64,000 nt of DNA. It comes from Acidobacteriota bacterium (GTDB lineage: Bacteria > Acidobacteriota > Terriglobia > Terriglobales > Acidobacteriaceae). The notes under the pieces were generated by a model, which did no database searches, was not told where the DNA came from, and saw only the letters and a list, made by a program, of their open reading frames with translations. Positions 53,735-63,455 of this stretch are shown in pieces. Made by a program: the position numbers and the translations under genes. Every line of letters begins with the position of its first letter. Position 1 is the first letter of the stretch. Location: contig JABCZL010000017.1 in assembly GCA_013289685.1 (NCBI GenBank), positions 59,708-123,707 on the forward strand. The letters run 5' to 3'.

Positions 53735-54211
53735 CTATATTCCCAACTCTACGGCGATACGCCAAAAAACCGCGATGTTGTTATCTTCGAACTCACGGCC
53801 CCATTCCGAGCCGCCGTCGATCCAGGCATTGTTGACCAGGCCGCCTAATGTCTGGCGCTCCCCGAAGGATGATGGCGTCGAACCGAGCTGCATGGCGGCA
53901 TCGATTTGGTCGGCGATATTGTTGATCGTGGTTTCGCCGTTGATTTGTGCCGTCGGATCGGACGTTACGTAAAGCCAAAGGTTGTAGTGGATCCTGTACT
54001 TGGTGAGGCCGATGTGCGCCTGTTGCCCCTGGATGTACTCTTCTGTGGCCGGACCGCCCTTGAAGAGCGTGAGAAAGGGTTTCTCGGATTCATTCACCGA
54101 CGTCCAAATCCGCGGCACGCGCGTAATGTTGGAACAGAGGGCAGCAAGTGGCGCATAGCCGCTGAGCAGATTGAAGAGTGCAACGGAAATGTCTTCACGG
54201 GCACTTTTCAT
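53735..54211 (-). CDS. Tail completion / minor tail protein
   Basis: 158 residues, ISVALFNLLSGYAPLAALCS at the start. Its size and place directly before the major tail protein fit the tail terminator (lambda U- or gp10-like). The first 65 bp after it include the leader of the major tail gene. Homology is not certain. Confidence 0.65.
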   Translation of the reverse strand: MKSAREDISVALFNLLSGYAPLAALCSNITRVPRIWTSVNESEKPFLTLFKGGPATEEYIQGQQAHIGLTKYRIHYNLWLYVTSDPTAQINGETTINNIADQIDAAMQLGSTPSSFGERQTLGGLVNNAWIDGGSEWGREFEDNNIAVFWRIAVELGI

Positions 54212-54531
54212 TGAGTGCGGAACCGCACTGCTGCGTCAAATGTCCAGACAGCCTGCTCGAGGCCTTGAAGCGCGGTGATTTTGAGCTGATACCGGCTGCC
54301 AACGGTGGCATTAAACGTGTTCGGAACGATGCCCTGGTAATTGCCGTTCGATGCCGGAATGTAGGTCAAAGGCAGGCTGTTAATCACGGGATCTGCATTG
54401 CCTTTTTCATCCATCAGAGTCGCTGCCACTGTCGCTGCGTCCAAATAAGCACCGCTCAAGAAATCCTGCAAACCAGTGACAGAAATAACCGTTGAGTTCA
54501 GCGGATAGAAAATCTGTGGATTGACGGTCAT
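54208..54531 (-). CDS. Hypothetical structural protein, 107 aa
   Basis: Beta-rich (MTVNPQIFYPLNSTVISVTG and later RYQLKITALQGLEQAVWTFD). ATGA overlap with the tail completion gene. Probably a small head-tail or tail protein; no family recognised. Confidence 0.7.
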   Translation of the reverse strand: MTVNPQIFYPLNSTVISVTGLQDFLSGAYLDAATVAATLMDEKGNADPVINSLPLTYIPASNGNYQGIVPNTFNATVGSRYQLKITALQGLEQAVWTFDAAVRFRTQ

Positions 54532-54535
54532 TTTT

Positions 54536-55252
54536 TTAGAAGGTGATCACGCCGCCATCGCTATCGCCGCCTGTTTCTTGAAATGCCACAGCGTAGGCAC
54601 CATTGAGACCTGCGGATGCAATCCACGTCGTAGGAGCTGTGAGTGATCCCACAGTCATGCTGTGTCCAAATCCATCTCCGAAAGACGTTGTGCCGTCGTA
54701 AGTAAACCCCGCGCCTGTTAAGCCGCTCACGGCACCAGCCCCTCCTGACATCACGACGATGAAATCACTATTCCCCGAGAGTGTCAGCGGCACTCCTGAA
54801 CACGAAGTGCATGAAGCGTTTGCAACCTTGTTTCCTGGGTTCGCCCCTGAATCTAATGCAAAACGCGGAAGCGTCGATATGGCTTCCCACACGATCACAT
54901 CGGCGGTTCCGGTGAAAGTAGTAACCGGCTGACTGAAGGACGTGATGCCGCTGTTGGATTGCAAGCAATAATAAATATCGTTCAGGTCTCCCGCTGGCGC
55001 ATATGCCGCCGGAGCATTGGGAGCATGCACCCAGGGAAGGGCGCAGGCGCCCGAAGGTGGTGCGCCCATCACATCGGTAAAAGCATTATCTTCGAATCCA
55101 ACCACAAGAAGATGGTTTGCTCCGGTCGCTGAAAGAGAAACTACACAAGGGCTAACCGTGCAACCGGCTGCAATGTGTTGCACCTGGGTTTGCGTCCAAG
55201 CGCGAGCTTCCGGAATGAAGGCTAAGAACAACAATGCTGTCAATATTCTCAC
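54536..55252 (-). CDS. Exported protein ending in GGVITF
   Basis: 238 residues from GTG 55252 with AGGAG 12 nt upstream. Sec signal peptide MRILTALLFLAFIPEARA. The mature part is Gly/Ala/Ser/Thr-rich and beta-like, with several Cys pairs. The C-terminus (DSDGGVITF) recalls that of the 63456-64000 protein. No family recognised. Confidence 0.7.
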   Translation of the reverse strand: MRILTALLFLAFIPEARAWTQTQVQHIAAGCTVSPCVVSLSATGANHLLVVGFEDNAFTDVMGAPPSGACALPWVHAPNAPAAYAPAGDLNDIYYCLQSNSGITSFSQPVTTFTGTADVIVWEAISTLPRFALDSGANPGNKVANASCTSCSGVPLTLSGNSDFIVVMSGGAGAVSGLTGAGFTYDGTTSFGDGFGHSMTVGSLTAPTTWIASAGLNGAYAVAFQETGGDSDGGVITF

Positions 55253-55267
55253 GGTACGATTCTACTC

Positions 55268-58200
55268 CTAACTGGCCACCTTTATGCTAGCTGCAATTAC
55301 CGCACTGTTCACTGAAGGCGTTCCCACAACCTGCGATGCAACCGAAGGCGTTCCCAAAACCAGCGGCGTCACGGAAATAGAAGCAAAAATGAACCCGATG
55401 TTCGGCGGTTGCAACTCCACAAATACAGCGCCAGAGCTCGCCAGCACGGCCATGTCAAAGGTTCGGTTGATCCAGCTTTGGTAGGCTGGTCCGAACTTAT
55501 CGATGCTGACGGTTTCTGGCCTTAGCAGGGCTCCGGCGTCGATTACGGACTGGCCAAGCTCTGCTGTCCTCTTCGCCAAATATGTCGGCTGCGAAGCCGG
55601 CTGCCACCACTTGTCGAAGCTGACGATCTCCGTTAGGACGAGCGTTTGACCAGAAGCAGCCGGGACGGCGGAATTGAATGGCCGATTGACCCAGGCTTGG
55701 TAGTCAGGCGCCCACTTATCGATCCTGATCGTTTCAGGCTTCGGATCAATGATGAATTGCTGCAGCTCCGCAGAACGCTTTGGCAGATACGTTGGTTGAG
55801 AAGTAGGCTGCCACCATTTGTCGAGCAGAATCTTCTCTGGCGGCGGTATTACGGTCTGAGTGAGATCAGCCGAGCGCGTCGGCAAATATGTCGGTTGCGA
55901 GGCTGGTTTCCACCACTTATCTAGCGTGACCGTTTCGATAGGCGGCTGAGGGATGTAAATGCCGCCCGATGCTTGCTGAACGGCTGAATTAAATGGACGG
56001 TTTACCCATGCCTGATAGTCAGGAGCCCACTTGTCCAGACTGAACAGCTCCGATGGAGCTATTACGGTCTGAGTTAAATCTGGCGTTCTTGCAGGCAGCC
56101 GTGTGGGGACAGATGCCGGCTGCCACCACTTATCAAGTGTTACGACTTCCGGCGGAATGATGACAATTAAGCCGCCACTTGTGTACGTCGCTACCGGCCA
56201 GAGCCGCGGAATACGATCCGGATAATTAGGATTGAATTTATCGATGCGAACTGTTTCTTGCAGCGTGAGCTGCTTCGCATCGATTGCCGCCATTCCGGAA
56301 GCTGCCTCGGCGGCATAGATCTTCTTTTGCAGCGACAGGTAAGCGGCCGGGTATTCTGGCTGTTCCATCCACGCATCGACGTGAACGGCTTCCTTCTGCG
56401 TGAGTAGCTTTGGATCAATTACAGACTGGCCAAGTTCTGGACACCGCTTTGCTAAATACGTCGGCTGAGCTGCGGGCTGCCACCACTTATCTATCGTGAC
56501 AAGTTCGCCAGACTTAAGCAGAACAGTTGGATCGATTACCGTCTGGCCGAGAACAACGCAACGAGCCGCCAAACGCGGTGCGATGTCCACATAGTCGGCT
56601 TGGAACTTTTCAACGAAGACAGCTTCAGATGCGGTCGAAATAGCTGTGATTGCCCCGGAGGCTGGCTGCGATGCAGGACGAACCAAACGATCTGGATATA
56701 CAGCCGGAACTTCAGTGATCAGCACTGCCTGGCCAGGATCGCGGACGATCTGAGTTAATTCAGCGACACGCTTTGGCAGGTAAGTCGGCTGAGATGGAGG
56801 CTCAAACCACTTGTCGAGACTGACAACTTCTCCGGAACTCCATGCCAATCCAGAAACGTAGGTCGCTTGTGAAAACGCTCTAGCTAGCGAAACTGGATAA
56901 TCGGGCAGCCACTTATCAGGTGTGATCGTTTCGGAAACTAATACCGGCAAAACGGATGCCGGTGCAAGCGCAGCGAACGACGGGATCTTCGCGATGCTAT
57001 CCGGGTAGCTGGCTTTGAACTTGTCGGTTGAAACAGCTTCCTGGGCTGTAGAGACGACATTGACAGAGCCAGATGCCGCGTATGTTGCTATCGCAAACGG
57101 CCTGGCGAATTGGCTTGGGTAATCCGCATACATCGGCGAATAGGCGCCGTGCAGCGTGAGGAAGGCCTGTTGGTGTCCAGGGACAGTAAATAGATCGTAT
57201 GGGTAGGGCGGCCGGACTGGATCAGGCTGCTCATGCCACCACTTGTCAATGGTGATTACTTCGACTACCGCCGTCGACGGGCCAACAAAGGCGCTGCCTG
57301 AACTGACGCCAGTGCGACGGCGTAAGAACGATTGCGAGGATGGTTGGCCCCACGCATCGATTGATCCTGGAACTACCGTTGCGGCCACTACGAATGGACT
57401 GCTATAGCCAGATGTCAGATATGCAGGGCTGAATGGACGCGGGAAACTGTCTGGATATGTGGATTTGAACTTATCAACCGAAACAGTTTCTTTTTGCGTC
57501 AGGAGTTTCGGATCATTTACGCTCTGCCCAAGTTCCGCTGATCGTTTAACCTGATAAGTCGGCTGGCTCGCCGGCTGACCCCATTTGTCGAGAAGTATCA
57601 GCTCGATCGGAGTGATGTATATGCCACCGCTAGCCGTGTAAGTAGCTCGCGGATAGGGGCGCGCATTCCAAACCGGATAGGTCGGTCCGAAGCGGTCAAT
57701 GCTGACCGTTTCTTGCTGCGTCAGGGATTTCGCATCGGTGACCGATTGGCCTGGCTCATTGCGACGCGGCTGATAGGTTGGCTGAGATACTGGCTCAAAC
57801 CACTTGTCGATGGTTATCGTTTCAGCGGCGGCTACGACCTGAACAATGGATGGTTCTGGCGCAAACGACGCAATCCTAGAAGGAACAAATAATGGCTGCG
57901 ATGGCGGCTCAAACCACTTATCAAGAGAAATAACCTCGCCACCAACGAAAACACTGCCCGAGCAAACGCCGGTACGTCGCCGCAAGCTCGGCTGCAATGA
58001 CGGCTGGCCCCACTTGTCGAGCGTGACGACTTCCGCAGCTGCGGCAAAGACAAACGGCCCAGTGGCACCAGAAGCGATATACGTTGCTGCTGGATATGGT
58101 CTCGGTAGTGAGCTCGGATAATTCGGATGCCAGTGATCCTCGTAGCCGTGAATGTAGGCAAAAGCCTGCTGATGACCAGGGACGGTGAACAGATCAAGCG

Positions 58201-59260
58201 GATAAGGCCGGGGCAGCCAGTCGGGATAGGCCGGTTTGAACTTGCTGATGGTGACTTGCTCTTTTTGCGTGAGCAGATTCGGATCAGTAACCGACTGACC
58301 TTGCTCACTGCGACGCGGCTGATAGGTCGGCTGAGATACTGGCTCAAACCACTTGTCGATGGTTATCGTTTCAGCGGCGGCAGGAGTGAAAACTGGTGCG
58401 CTGGATCCAGAAGCTGCATAGGCTGCTTCGGGATATGGTCGCGCTATCGATGCGGGATAATTCGGATGCCAGTGATCCTCGTAGCCGTGAATATAAGCAA
58501 AGGCCTGTTGATGACCTGGAACAGTAAAAAGATCAAAAGGATATGGTTGTTTGAGCGGTTGCGAAGGTGGCTCAAACCATTTATCGATGGTGACCGTCTC
58601 TGCTGGTACGGTAATTGGTGCAACGGTCTGGGTTAAATCAGCAGTGCGCTTAAGCTGGATCGGAACAATCGCAGGGAACTCCGGACGCCAACTCCCATTG
58701 CCCGGATAATCAAGAACGCCAAAGTTGCGTTCATTGCCAGACGAAGCGGATAGTGCCGCCGGATATCCTTGAGGTCTATATGTTGGCTGGGAAGTTGGCT
58801 GCCACCATCGATCTAAAAAGACTGGAGGTGGCGGAACGAATGCACTTCCGGAACACACGCCATAATTGCGACGGCGCAAATATTGCGATGGCGGTGGCTG
58901 ACCGAATTTGTCGAGAAACGGTTCTTCTGGCTCTGATGCCTGTTCTACGTCGGATGGCGCTTGGCCGGATGAAGCGGAGAGCGCTGCATAGTAGTTCCAC
59001 TGCGGACTGCGTGGAACGATCGAAGTATATTCAGGCCGCCAATTACCATTACCGGGATAATCCTTGACGTCGAAGTTGCGCTGGCTTCCTGAAGCGGTCG
59101 ATAGAACGATTACAAATGCTGCTGCTGCGATAGCCCAATTTCTCTGCGGCGGTGTCGGCGGCTGCATCCACGCTTCGGGGTGAACCGTTTCGGCAGTATT
59201 CGGCGGGGTTACGACCGGCTGGACTTTTTCTTGATATTGCCAGCGGCGCGGCATGGTCAA
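55268..59260 (-). CDS. Giant repeat protein with about 18 DKW-x-P-x-SQPTY units
   Basis: 1330 residues. Units of about 35-45 residues contain [IL]-DKW-[FW]-[EQ]-P-x-SQPTY-x-x-[KR]-R and alternate with DKF-x-x-x-YP-x-x-x-x-RP units. A longer unit with TVPGHQQAF-x-[YL]-[IL]-HG occurs three times. Starts with MTMPRRWQYQEKVQPVVTPP and a hydrophobic stretch (AIAAAAFVIVLSTASG). It is probably a structural fibre or scaffold; function unknown. No catalytic motif. Confidence 0.8.
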   Translation of the reverse strand: MTMPRRWQYQEKVQPVVTPPNTAETVHPEAWMQPPTPPQRNWAIAAAAFVIVLSTASGSQRNFDVKDYPGNGNWRPEYTSIVPRSPQWNYYAALSASSGQAPSDVEQASEPEEPFLDKFGQPPPSQYLRRRNYGVCSGSAFVPPPPVFLDRWWQPTSQPTYRPQGYPAALSASSGNERNFGVLDYPGNGSWRPEFPAIVPIQLKRTADLTQTVAPITVPAETVTIDKWFEPPSQPLKQPYPFDLFTVPGHQQAFAYIHGYEDHWHPNYPASIARPYPEAAYAASGSSAPVFTPAAAETITIDKWFEPVSQPTYQPRRSEQGQSVTDPNLLTQKEQVTISKFKPAYPDWLPRPYPLDLFTVPGHQQAFAYIHGYEDHWHPNYPSSLPRPYPAATYIASGATGPFVFAAAAEVVTLDKWGQPSLQPSLRRRTGVCSGSVFVGGEVISLDKWFEPPSQPLFVPSRIASFAPEPSIVQVVAAAETITIDKWFEPVSQPTYQPRRNEPGQSVTDAKSLTQQETVSIDRFGPTYPVWNARPYPRATYTASGGIYITPIELILLDKWGQPASQPTYQVKRSAELGQSVNDPKLLTQKETVSVDKFKSTYPDSFPRPFSPAYLTSGYSSPFVVAATVVPGSIDAWGQPSSQSFLRRRTGVSSGSAFVGPSTAVVEVITIDKWWHEQPDPVRPPYPYDLFTVPGHQQAFLTLHGAYSPMYADYPSQFARPFAIATYAASGSVNVVSTAQEAVSTDKFKASYPDSIAKIPSFAALAPASVLPVLVSETITPDKWLPDYPVSLARAFSQATYVSGLAWSSGEVVSLDKWFEPPSQPTYLPKRVAELTQIVRDPGQAVLITEVPAVYPDRLVRPASQPASGAITAISTASEAVFVEKFQADYVDIAPRLAARCVVLGQTVIDPTVLLKSGELVTIDKWWQPAAQPTYLAKRCPELGQSVIDPKLLTQKEAVHVDAWMEQPEYPAAYLSLQKKIYAAEAASGMAAIDAKQLTLQETVRIDKFNPNYPDRIPRLWPVATYTSGGLIVIIPPEVVTLDKWWQPASVPTRLPARTPDLTQTVIAPSELFSLDKWAPDYQAWVNRPFNSAVQQASGGIYIPQPPIETVTLDKWWKPASQPTYLPTRSADLTQTVIPPPEKILLDKWWQPTSQPTYLPKRSAELQQFIIDPKPETIRIDKWAPDYQAWVNRPFNSAVPAASGQTLVLTEIVSFDKWWQPASQPTYLAKRTAELGQSVIDAGALLRPETVSIDKFGPAYQSWINRTFDMAVLASSGAVFVELQPPNIGFIFASISVTPLVLGTPSVASQVVGTPSVNSAVIAASIKVAS
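57775..58540 (-). repeat. Near-identical DNA repeats inside the repeat protein gene
   Basis: A stretch of about 60 bp at 57779-57836 recurs at 58320-58380 with one mismatch in the part I compared. The stretch at 58126-58207 recurs at 58464-58545 with scattered third-base changes. This shows recent internal duplication or recombination in the repeat gene. Confidence 0.75.
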
Positions 59261-59940
59261 TAACCTACGATTTCAGGCTTCCAGTGACCAAACGGAATCG
59301 GTGGAGACTCTCGGCCAGGAACTTGGCTATCAATCACATCTACTGCCAAACCGGTTCCAGGCGTGATGATCTCCGCTGCCGATGCCGTTACGCTTTCATC
59401 TACCAGATTAGAAAACGTGCCCGTGCCGGTTGTCGTGCATTCCCAAAAGACTTGGATGTAAAGGTATTGGTTCGCTGCTAGCGTGGTGGAAGAGCCAGAA
59501 AAGGTCGCCGCAAAACGGGTTGCCGTAGTGGTCAACGTAATCAGCCCTGAATCCGCGGTGCCGATCAGCGAGACTTTTGTCACGGTCGTTGTCGTAGCCG
59601 TGACGACATAGATTTCGCAGATCGCATGGCCTGTGTGTGCACCACCTGACGCCCGGAGCAGTTCGAAATTTACCGTCCACGTGCCAGCCAGAAACGTTAC
59701 GAGCGGTTGGGTATCGTAGAACCATCCCTTGCCAGTGCCAGTGATCGTGCCGCCAGGCGTGCCGGTTACGTTCGCTCCCGGGCCCACATTGTAGTTTGTT
59801 GAAGCGACGGGAACGAACGCAGTGCCGTCCGCTGTGCCGCCAGAGGTCGCACCTTCGGTCAGGCTGAGCTGATTTACGCTAGCATTGCTGCTGACTACGC
59901 CTGAGGCGGTAGAGCGTAGGAATAGTGTGAGGGCTGCCAT
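59257..59940 (-). CDS. Hypothetical structural protein, 227 aa
   Basis: Ala/Thr/Gly-rich beta protein (MAALTLFLRSTASGVVSSNA) with a jelly-roll-like middle (TWTVNFELLRASGGAH). ATGA overlap with the repeat-protein gene. Likely a virion surface protein; no family recognised. Confidence 0.68.
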   Translation of the reverse strand: MAALTLFLRSTASGVVSSNASVNQLSLTEGATSGGTADGTAFVPVASTNYNVGPGANVTGTPGGTITGTGKGWFYDTQPLVTFLAGTWTVNFELLRASGGAHTGHAICEIYVVTATTTTVTKVSLIGTADSGLITLTTTATRFAATFSGSSTTLAANQYLYIQVFWECTTTGTGTFSNLVDESVTASAAEIITPGTGLAVDVIDSQVPGRESPPIPFGHWKPEIVGY

Positions 59941-59943
59941 TTG

Positions 59944-60324
59944 TCAGTAAACAATAGCGTCGCGCATCTGCAAAACAGGAATCCTAACCGTCTGCAACAT
60001 GCCGGATGTCAACACGAACAGGTTGTAGAGAAAGCCAGATGGACTGATAAGCGTCACGGAAAGCGGATAGCCGCCATTCAGAATCGGCGTGACAATCAAC
60101 GGTGCGCTAAGTTGCCAGGAGTTGCCGCTGGAATCGTTCAAGATCGGGAAGTTGGAAGTATTCGTGGCAGGACTGAAAGTGGACGTTATATCGCCTATAT
60201 CGCTAACGCCAAGTACCCAGTTACCGACGGCCGGGAGTTGAATGCCTTGTTGGTCTTGCTGAAACTCAAATGGCTTGAGCGGCCCGACTGCGCCTACAGT
60301 TCCACCGCCGCCAAGTCCTGGCAT
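59944..60324 (-). CDS. Hypothetical structural protein, 126 aa
   Basis: Starts MPGLGGGGTVGAVGPLKPFE and continues as a beta-rich protein (NGGYPLSVTLISPSGFLYNL). It sits between the 245- and 227-residue structural proteins and is probably a decoration or tail protein. Confidence 0.66.
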   Translation of the reverse strand: MPGLGGGGTVGAVGPLKPFEFQQDQQGIQLPAVGNWVLGVSDIGDITSTFSPATNTSNFPILNDSSGNSWQLSAPLIVTPILNGGYPLSVTLISPSGFLYNLFVLTSGMLQTVRIPVLQMRDAIVY

Positions 60325-60335
60325 TTATCCTCACC

Positions 60336-61073
60336 TTAGTTTAGGGACATCATCAACGCATATTCGGGAGTCCAACTCGATCCGGTCACTGATGGCGTGA
60401 CGGCAACGTTGAGTGCACCGAACGAGTTGGCTGTGAGCCCTGTCGTGTCCACGTTGACTGCAGCGTTGCTCGATATCAGAGCACTCACATCGGCCAATGT
60501 GCCGCCAGACGGTCCGCTAGTATCAACGCTGCCACCGAACCAACAAGTCGAAGTCGTCGCAATTTCAGAAATCGTGCGATAAACCAAGGTTCCTTCAACC
60601 CGCCAGTAGCCAGCCGTGATGCTGGGAGTCGGCGTGAATGTGTTCGATGAAGCTATAAGCGTTCCGCCTGTCGTGGGGCCGTGGTAAATTCCGATGATCA
60701 AAGTGCCAGAAGCTGGTGTCGTGAGCAAACCGCCACACACGATCCGAAAAGCTTGCCCTGGAGAGGGAGCATTCTGCCCATACGGCAGCGGCAAAAACTT
60801 GTTCGCCTGCGACGTGGAAAATAGCGCCGTCAGTGAAGTCCCAGGCGTAACCGCAGCAATCGGTGAGAATAGAGCATCAGCAATTTGCGCTGAGTAGTAT
60901 TGCCGCGACGCTTCGGCCCACGGTCCGCGGTAGCGCGCGTCAGCAATGACTCTCTCCTGGATCTTGCCGGTGAGGATGTCGCTCGTGATCTTCGAGTAGA
61001 CAGCGCGCGGACGGATGATGCGACCGTTCTGGATGTTCCAATCGCTAGCGGCTAGCAATTGTGAGGCGTGCAT
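60336..61073 (-). CDS. Structural protein, 245 aa
   Basis: Start ATG 61073 (AAAGGAG 5 nt upstream), MHASQLLAASDWNIQNGRII. The N-terminal half is helical and the C-terminal half beta-rich with small residues (GTLIIGIYHGPTTGGTLIAS), as in phage capsid-decoration or tail-fibre proteins. No family recognised. Confidence 0.66.
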   Translation of the reverse strand: MHASQLLAASDWNIQNGRIIRPRAVYSKITSDILTGKIQERVIADARYRGPWAEASRQYYSAQIADALFSPIAAVTPGTSLTALFSTSQANKFLPLPYGQNAPSPGQAFRIVCGGLLTTPASGTLIIGIYHGPTTGGTLIASSNTFTPTPSITAGYWRVEGTLVYRTISEIATTSTCWFGGSVDTSGPSGGTLADVSALISSNAAVNVDTTGLTANSFGALNVAVTPSVTGSSWTPEYALMMSLN

Positions 61074-61090
61074 GTAGACTCCTTTGAAGT

Positions 61091-63448
61091 TCATTGAACA
61101 AGACAAAAACTTCCCGCTTGGATTTGGAGTTGTACGGCCGTCGAAGCCTTCGCCAATAAGTTGACAGTTCCTGCATTTGCGCCGTTAATCAGTGAGAACG
61201 ACACTATCGCATCGAAATTGGTTGCCGCTGTAACGATCACATTGCCAAGAGACGTACCGAATGCCGTGGCAACCGAGTTATCCGTCGTTCCAAGGGCTGT
61301 CGGGTCAGCTAGCCCATAAGCAACCGCCGTCGGCGAAGCCGGTCCCGTGAACTCAATATTAAGTCCACCGAGTGCTACTGACTGGTAATAAAGGTGACAA
61401 GTGGCCGTATAATTCTGATTAGCTGCCACAGGAAATTGGACCGTGTTACCGCCCGCCACATTCGAGAACGTAGTCGTAGAGTTTGTATATTGGCTCGTGA
61501 GCGCTATGATGAACGGCTGATTTTGGGTGGTAGCAGCATTAGCGCCCCAATCCGGTATGCTCCACGTTCTGGCACCGGTCGTTGCAGCTGGAGCGACTTT
61601 GAAGTTGTTCGTGGCTGCCGTGCCGAGCCAGAGATTGCCGAACGGGAGAGCTGTTGTCCCTAAATCGGTGCCACCGGCACTATGTGGGAGATAACCGGAA
61701 GCCGAAAAACTTCCCAATCCGTTTCCTGTGGAACTGGTATCCGCGCTTACGACACCAGCGGAAAGACGCGCTAACCCCGTGTCCGGTCCAGCGCTTATCG
61801 GATTCGTGGTGCTGGCCCACATGAATCCCTTGGCGCTTCCGAGAGTCAATGCCGCCGTGTTTAGCGCAAACACGCTGGTATTGCTTACACACCCCTGGAT
61901 CAGTGTGGAAGCCACGAACCAATTGAAACCGCTATTTACGGAACCGAGGAAGCCTAGTCCCGTATTCGTGCAACCAGCCTGAGTGCCGTTTGCGGCGACG
62001 AAGTTGCCTACATTGTCGATGTAAGACAGTTCTGTAGCAGCGTTGTTTTCAATCCTAACTAATGGGGCACTCTGAGTGCCAGAGTTTGCGCGGGCATCGA
62101 TTGCATTATCCGTATCGGATGGAGCAATAGCTCTGGCGCTCGGCTCACCTGGACCCGAGTTGGCATAAATCTGAACTCTCGCTGCCGCCGTATCTCCACA
62201 CACTGCCGTAGACGTGCCACCACCGCCCCACGTATTCGGTCCAATAGTGCCACCCGTGCTCCCAGCAACGATGTTGATTCCGCAGCCAGCCGTAGGATTC
62301 ATCGTGATCTTGTTGCCAAGGACATGCCAGTTAGTTGAGTTCGCGCCAAAGTTGATATTGTTCGTGCAGAAGGTATGAGCATTGATGTTGTTGCTCAGAA
62401 CTTCAGAGGCATCTATCGCGCCCACGTCACCTTTAAAGTCAATTACCGAGCCATCCCCACAACTAGCCGTTACCTCGAACTGGTTGAGAACCATTTTTAT
62501 CTGGTTCGCTTGATGAACGATGGCACCAGCATAGTTACATTGAAGATTGTTATGAATGAGTGTCTGAGTGGCTGAGCCAACTAGGCTGGTATGGTTAAAG
62601 CAGGGATTGGTCGTGCTTGTGCTGCGAATAAGATTATGTTCCCAGAGTTGGGAATCCACCAAGCTGAGATTGCTATTGAGCCCTCCGCTCTCGAAGTAAT
62701 TGTCTTCCGCGTGATAAACAAATCCCGCGAATGAGCCGCCAGTCGTTTCATTAACATCGTAACCGCCAAAGCATCCCGTATCGACAATGACATGGTGTAT
62801 GTAGACCTGAGATGGACCCAACCCTGCACCACCACCATTGTCGAAAAGCATGACATCTCCAGCGGTAGGCGATGACAGGCAGGCAAATTCGATATTCTCC
62901 AAATCATAAGCTAGATTGCTGACCGTGGTTTTCAGACGAAATATCGGGATTGCGCTGGAGATGCCTCCAGCTACGCTTAATATCGTCGCTTCGCCCCCAA
63001 CACCCTTAAGATGAATTGGGCAAGGGGACAGCAAAAGCTGACTCGCTAGATTGGTCACATTTATTGTTGTCGGGGGGAGATCGACCTCTCCGCCCTGATT
63101 AAAACTCTGAGTGCAGGCAGCGGCGATAGCAGAGTTCACACCTGCATTCGTAAATGGGTACGTCACCCCATCCACAGAGATGATGTTGTTGAGGGAAGAT
63201 TCCGTATCATTGCCAGTCCACGCATTATTTCCGGTCCACGTACAGTTCTGACTCAGCGCACAGAACGTCAGCGTTTGCGGCTCGGGATCTGGCAACGCCA
63301 CGTCGGGCACCGGTGCGTCGTTCAGCATCAGCTCGATGTTCGCTGGATCAGCTACGTCAGGCCGCGGCATGGCAAGATCCATGTCGGACGCGTGCGCCGT
63401 CGCCGCGATGTAGACGAGCACGAGTGCGTAGCAGATTCGTTTAATCAT
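61091..63448 (-). CDS. Exported beta-helix protein, probable tailspike-like or surface protein
   Basis: 785 residues. Sec signal peptide MIKRICYALVLVYIAATAHA. Residues about 100-450 form a right-handed parallel beta-helix with Asn/Gly-rich turns (EDNYFESGGLNSNLSLVDSQ, NNNINAHTFCTNNINFGANS). The C-terminal part resembles trimeric fibre ends (GNLWLGTAATNNFKVAPAAT). It could bind or degrade a polysaccharide. The signal peptide is unusual for a phage fibre. Confidence 0.7.
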   Translation of the reverse strand: MIKRICYALVLVYIAATAHASDMDLAMPRPDVADPANIELMLNDAPVPDVALPDPEPQTLTFCALSQNCTWTGNNAWTGNDTESSLNNIISVDGVTYPFTNAGVNSAIAAACTQSFNQGGEVDLPPTTINVTNLASQLLLSPCPIHLKGVGGEATILSVAGGISSAIPIFRLKTTVSNLAYDLENIEFACLSSPTAGDVMLFDNGGGAGLGPSQVYIHHVIVDTGCFGGYDVNETTGGSFAGFVYHAEDNYFESGGLNSNLSLVDSQLWEHNLIRSTSTTNPCFNHTSLVGSATQTLIHNNLQCNYAGAIVHQANQIKMVLNQFEVTASCGDGSVIDFKGDVGAIDASEVLSNNINAHTFCTNNINFGANSTNWHVLGNKITMNPTAGCGINIVAGSTGGTIGPNTWGGGGTSTAVCGDTAAARVQIYANSGPGEPSARAIAPSDTDNAIDARANSGTQSAPLVRIENNAATELSYIDNVGNFVAANGTQAGCTNTGLGFLGSVNSGFNWFVASTLIQGCVSNTSVFALNTAALTLGSAKGFMWASTTNPISAGPDTGLARLSAGVVSADTSSTGNGLGSFSASGYLPHSAGGTDLGTTALPFGNLWLGTAATNNFKVAPAATTGARTWSIPDWGANAATTQNQPFIIALTSQYTNSTTTFSNVAGGNTVQFPVAANQNYTATCHLYYQSVALGGLNIEFTGPASPTAVAYGLADPTALGTTDNSVATAFGTSLGNVIVTAATNFDAIVSFSLINGANAGTVNLLAKASTAVQLQIQAGSFCLVQ

Positions 63449-63455
63449 AGGGGCC

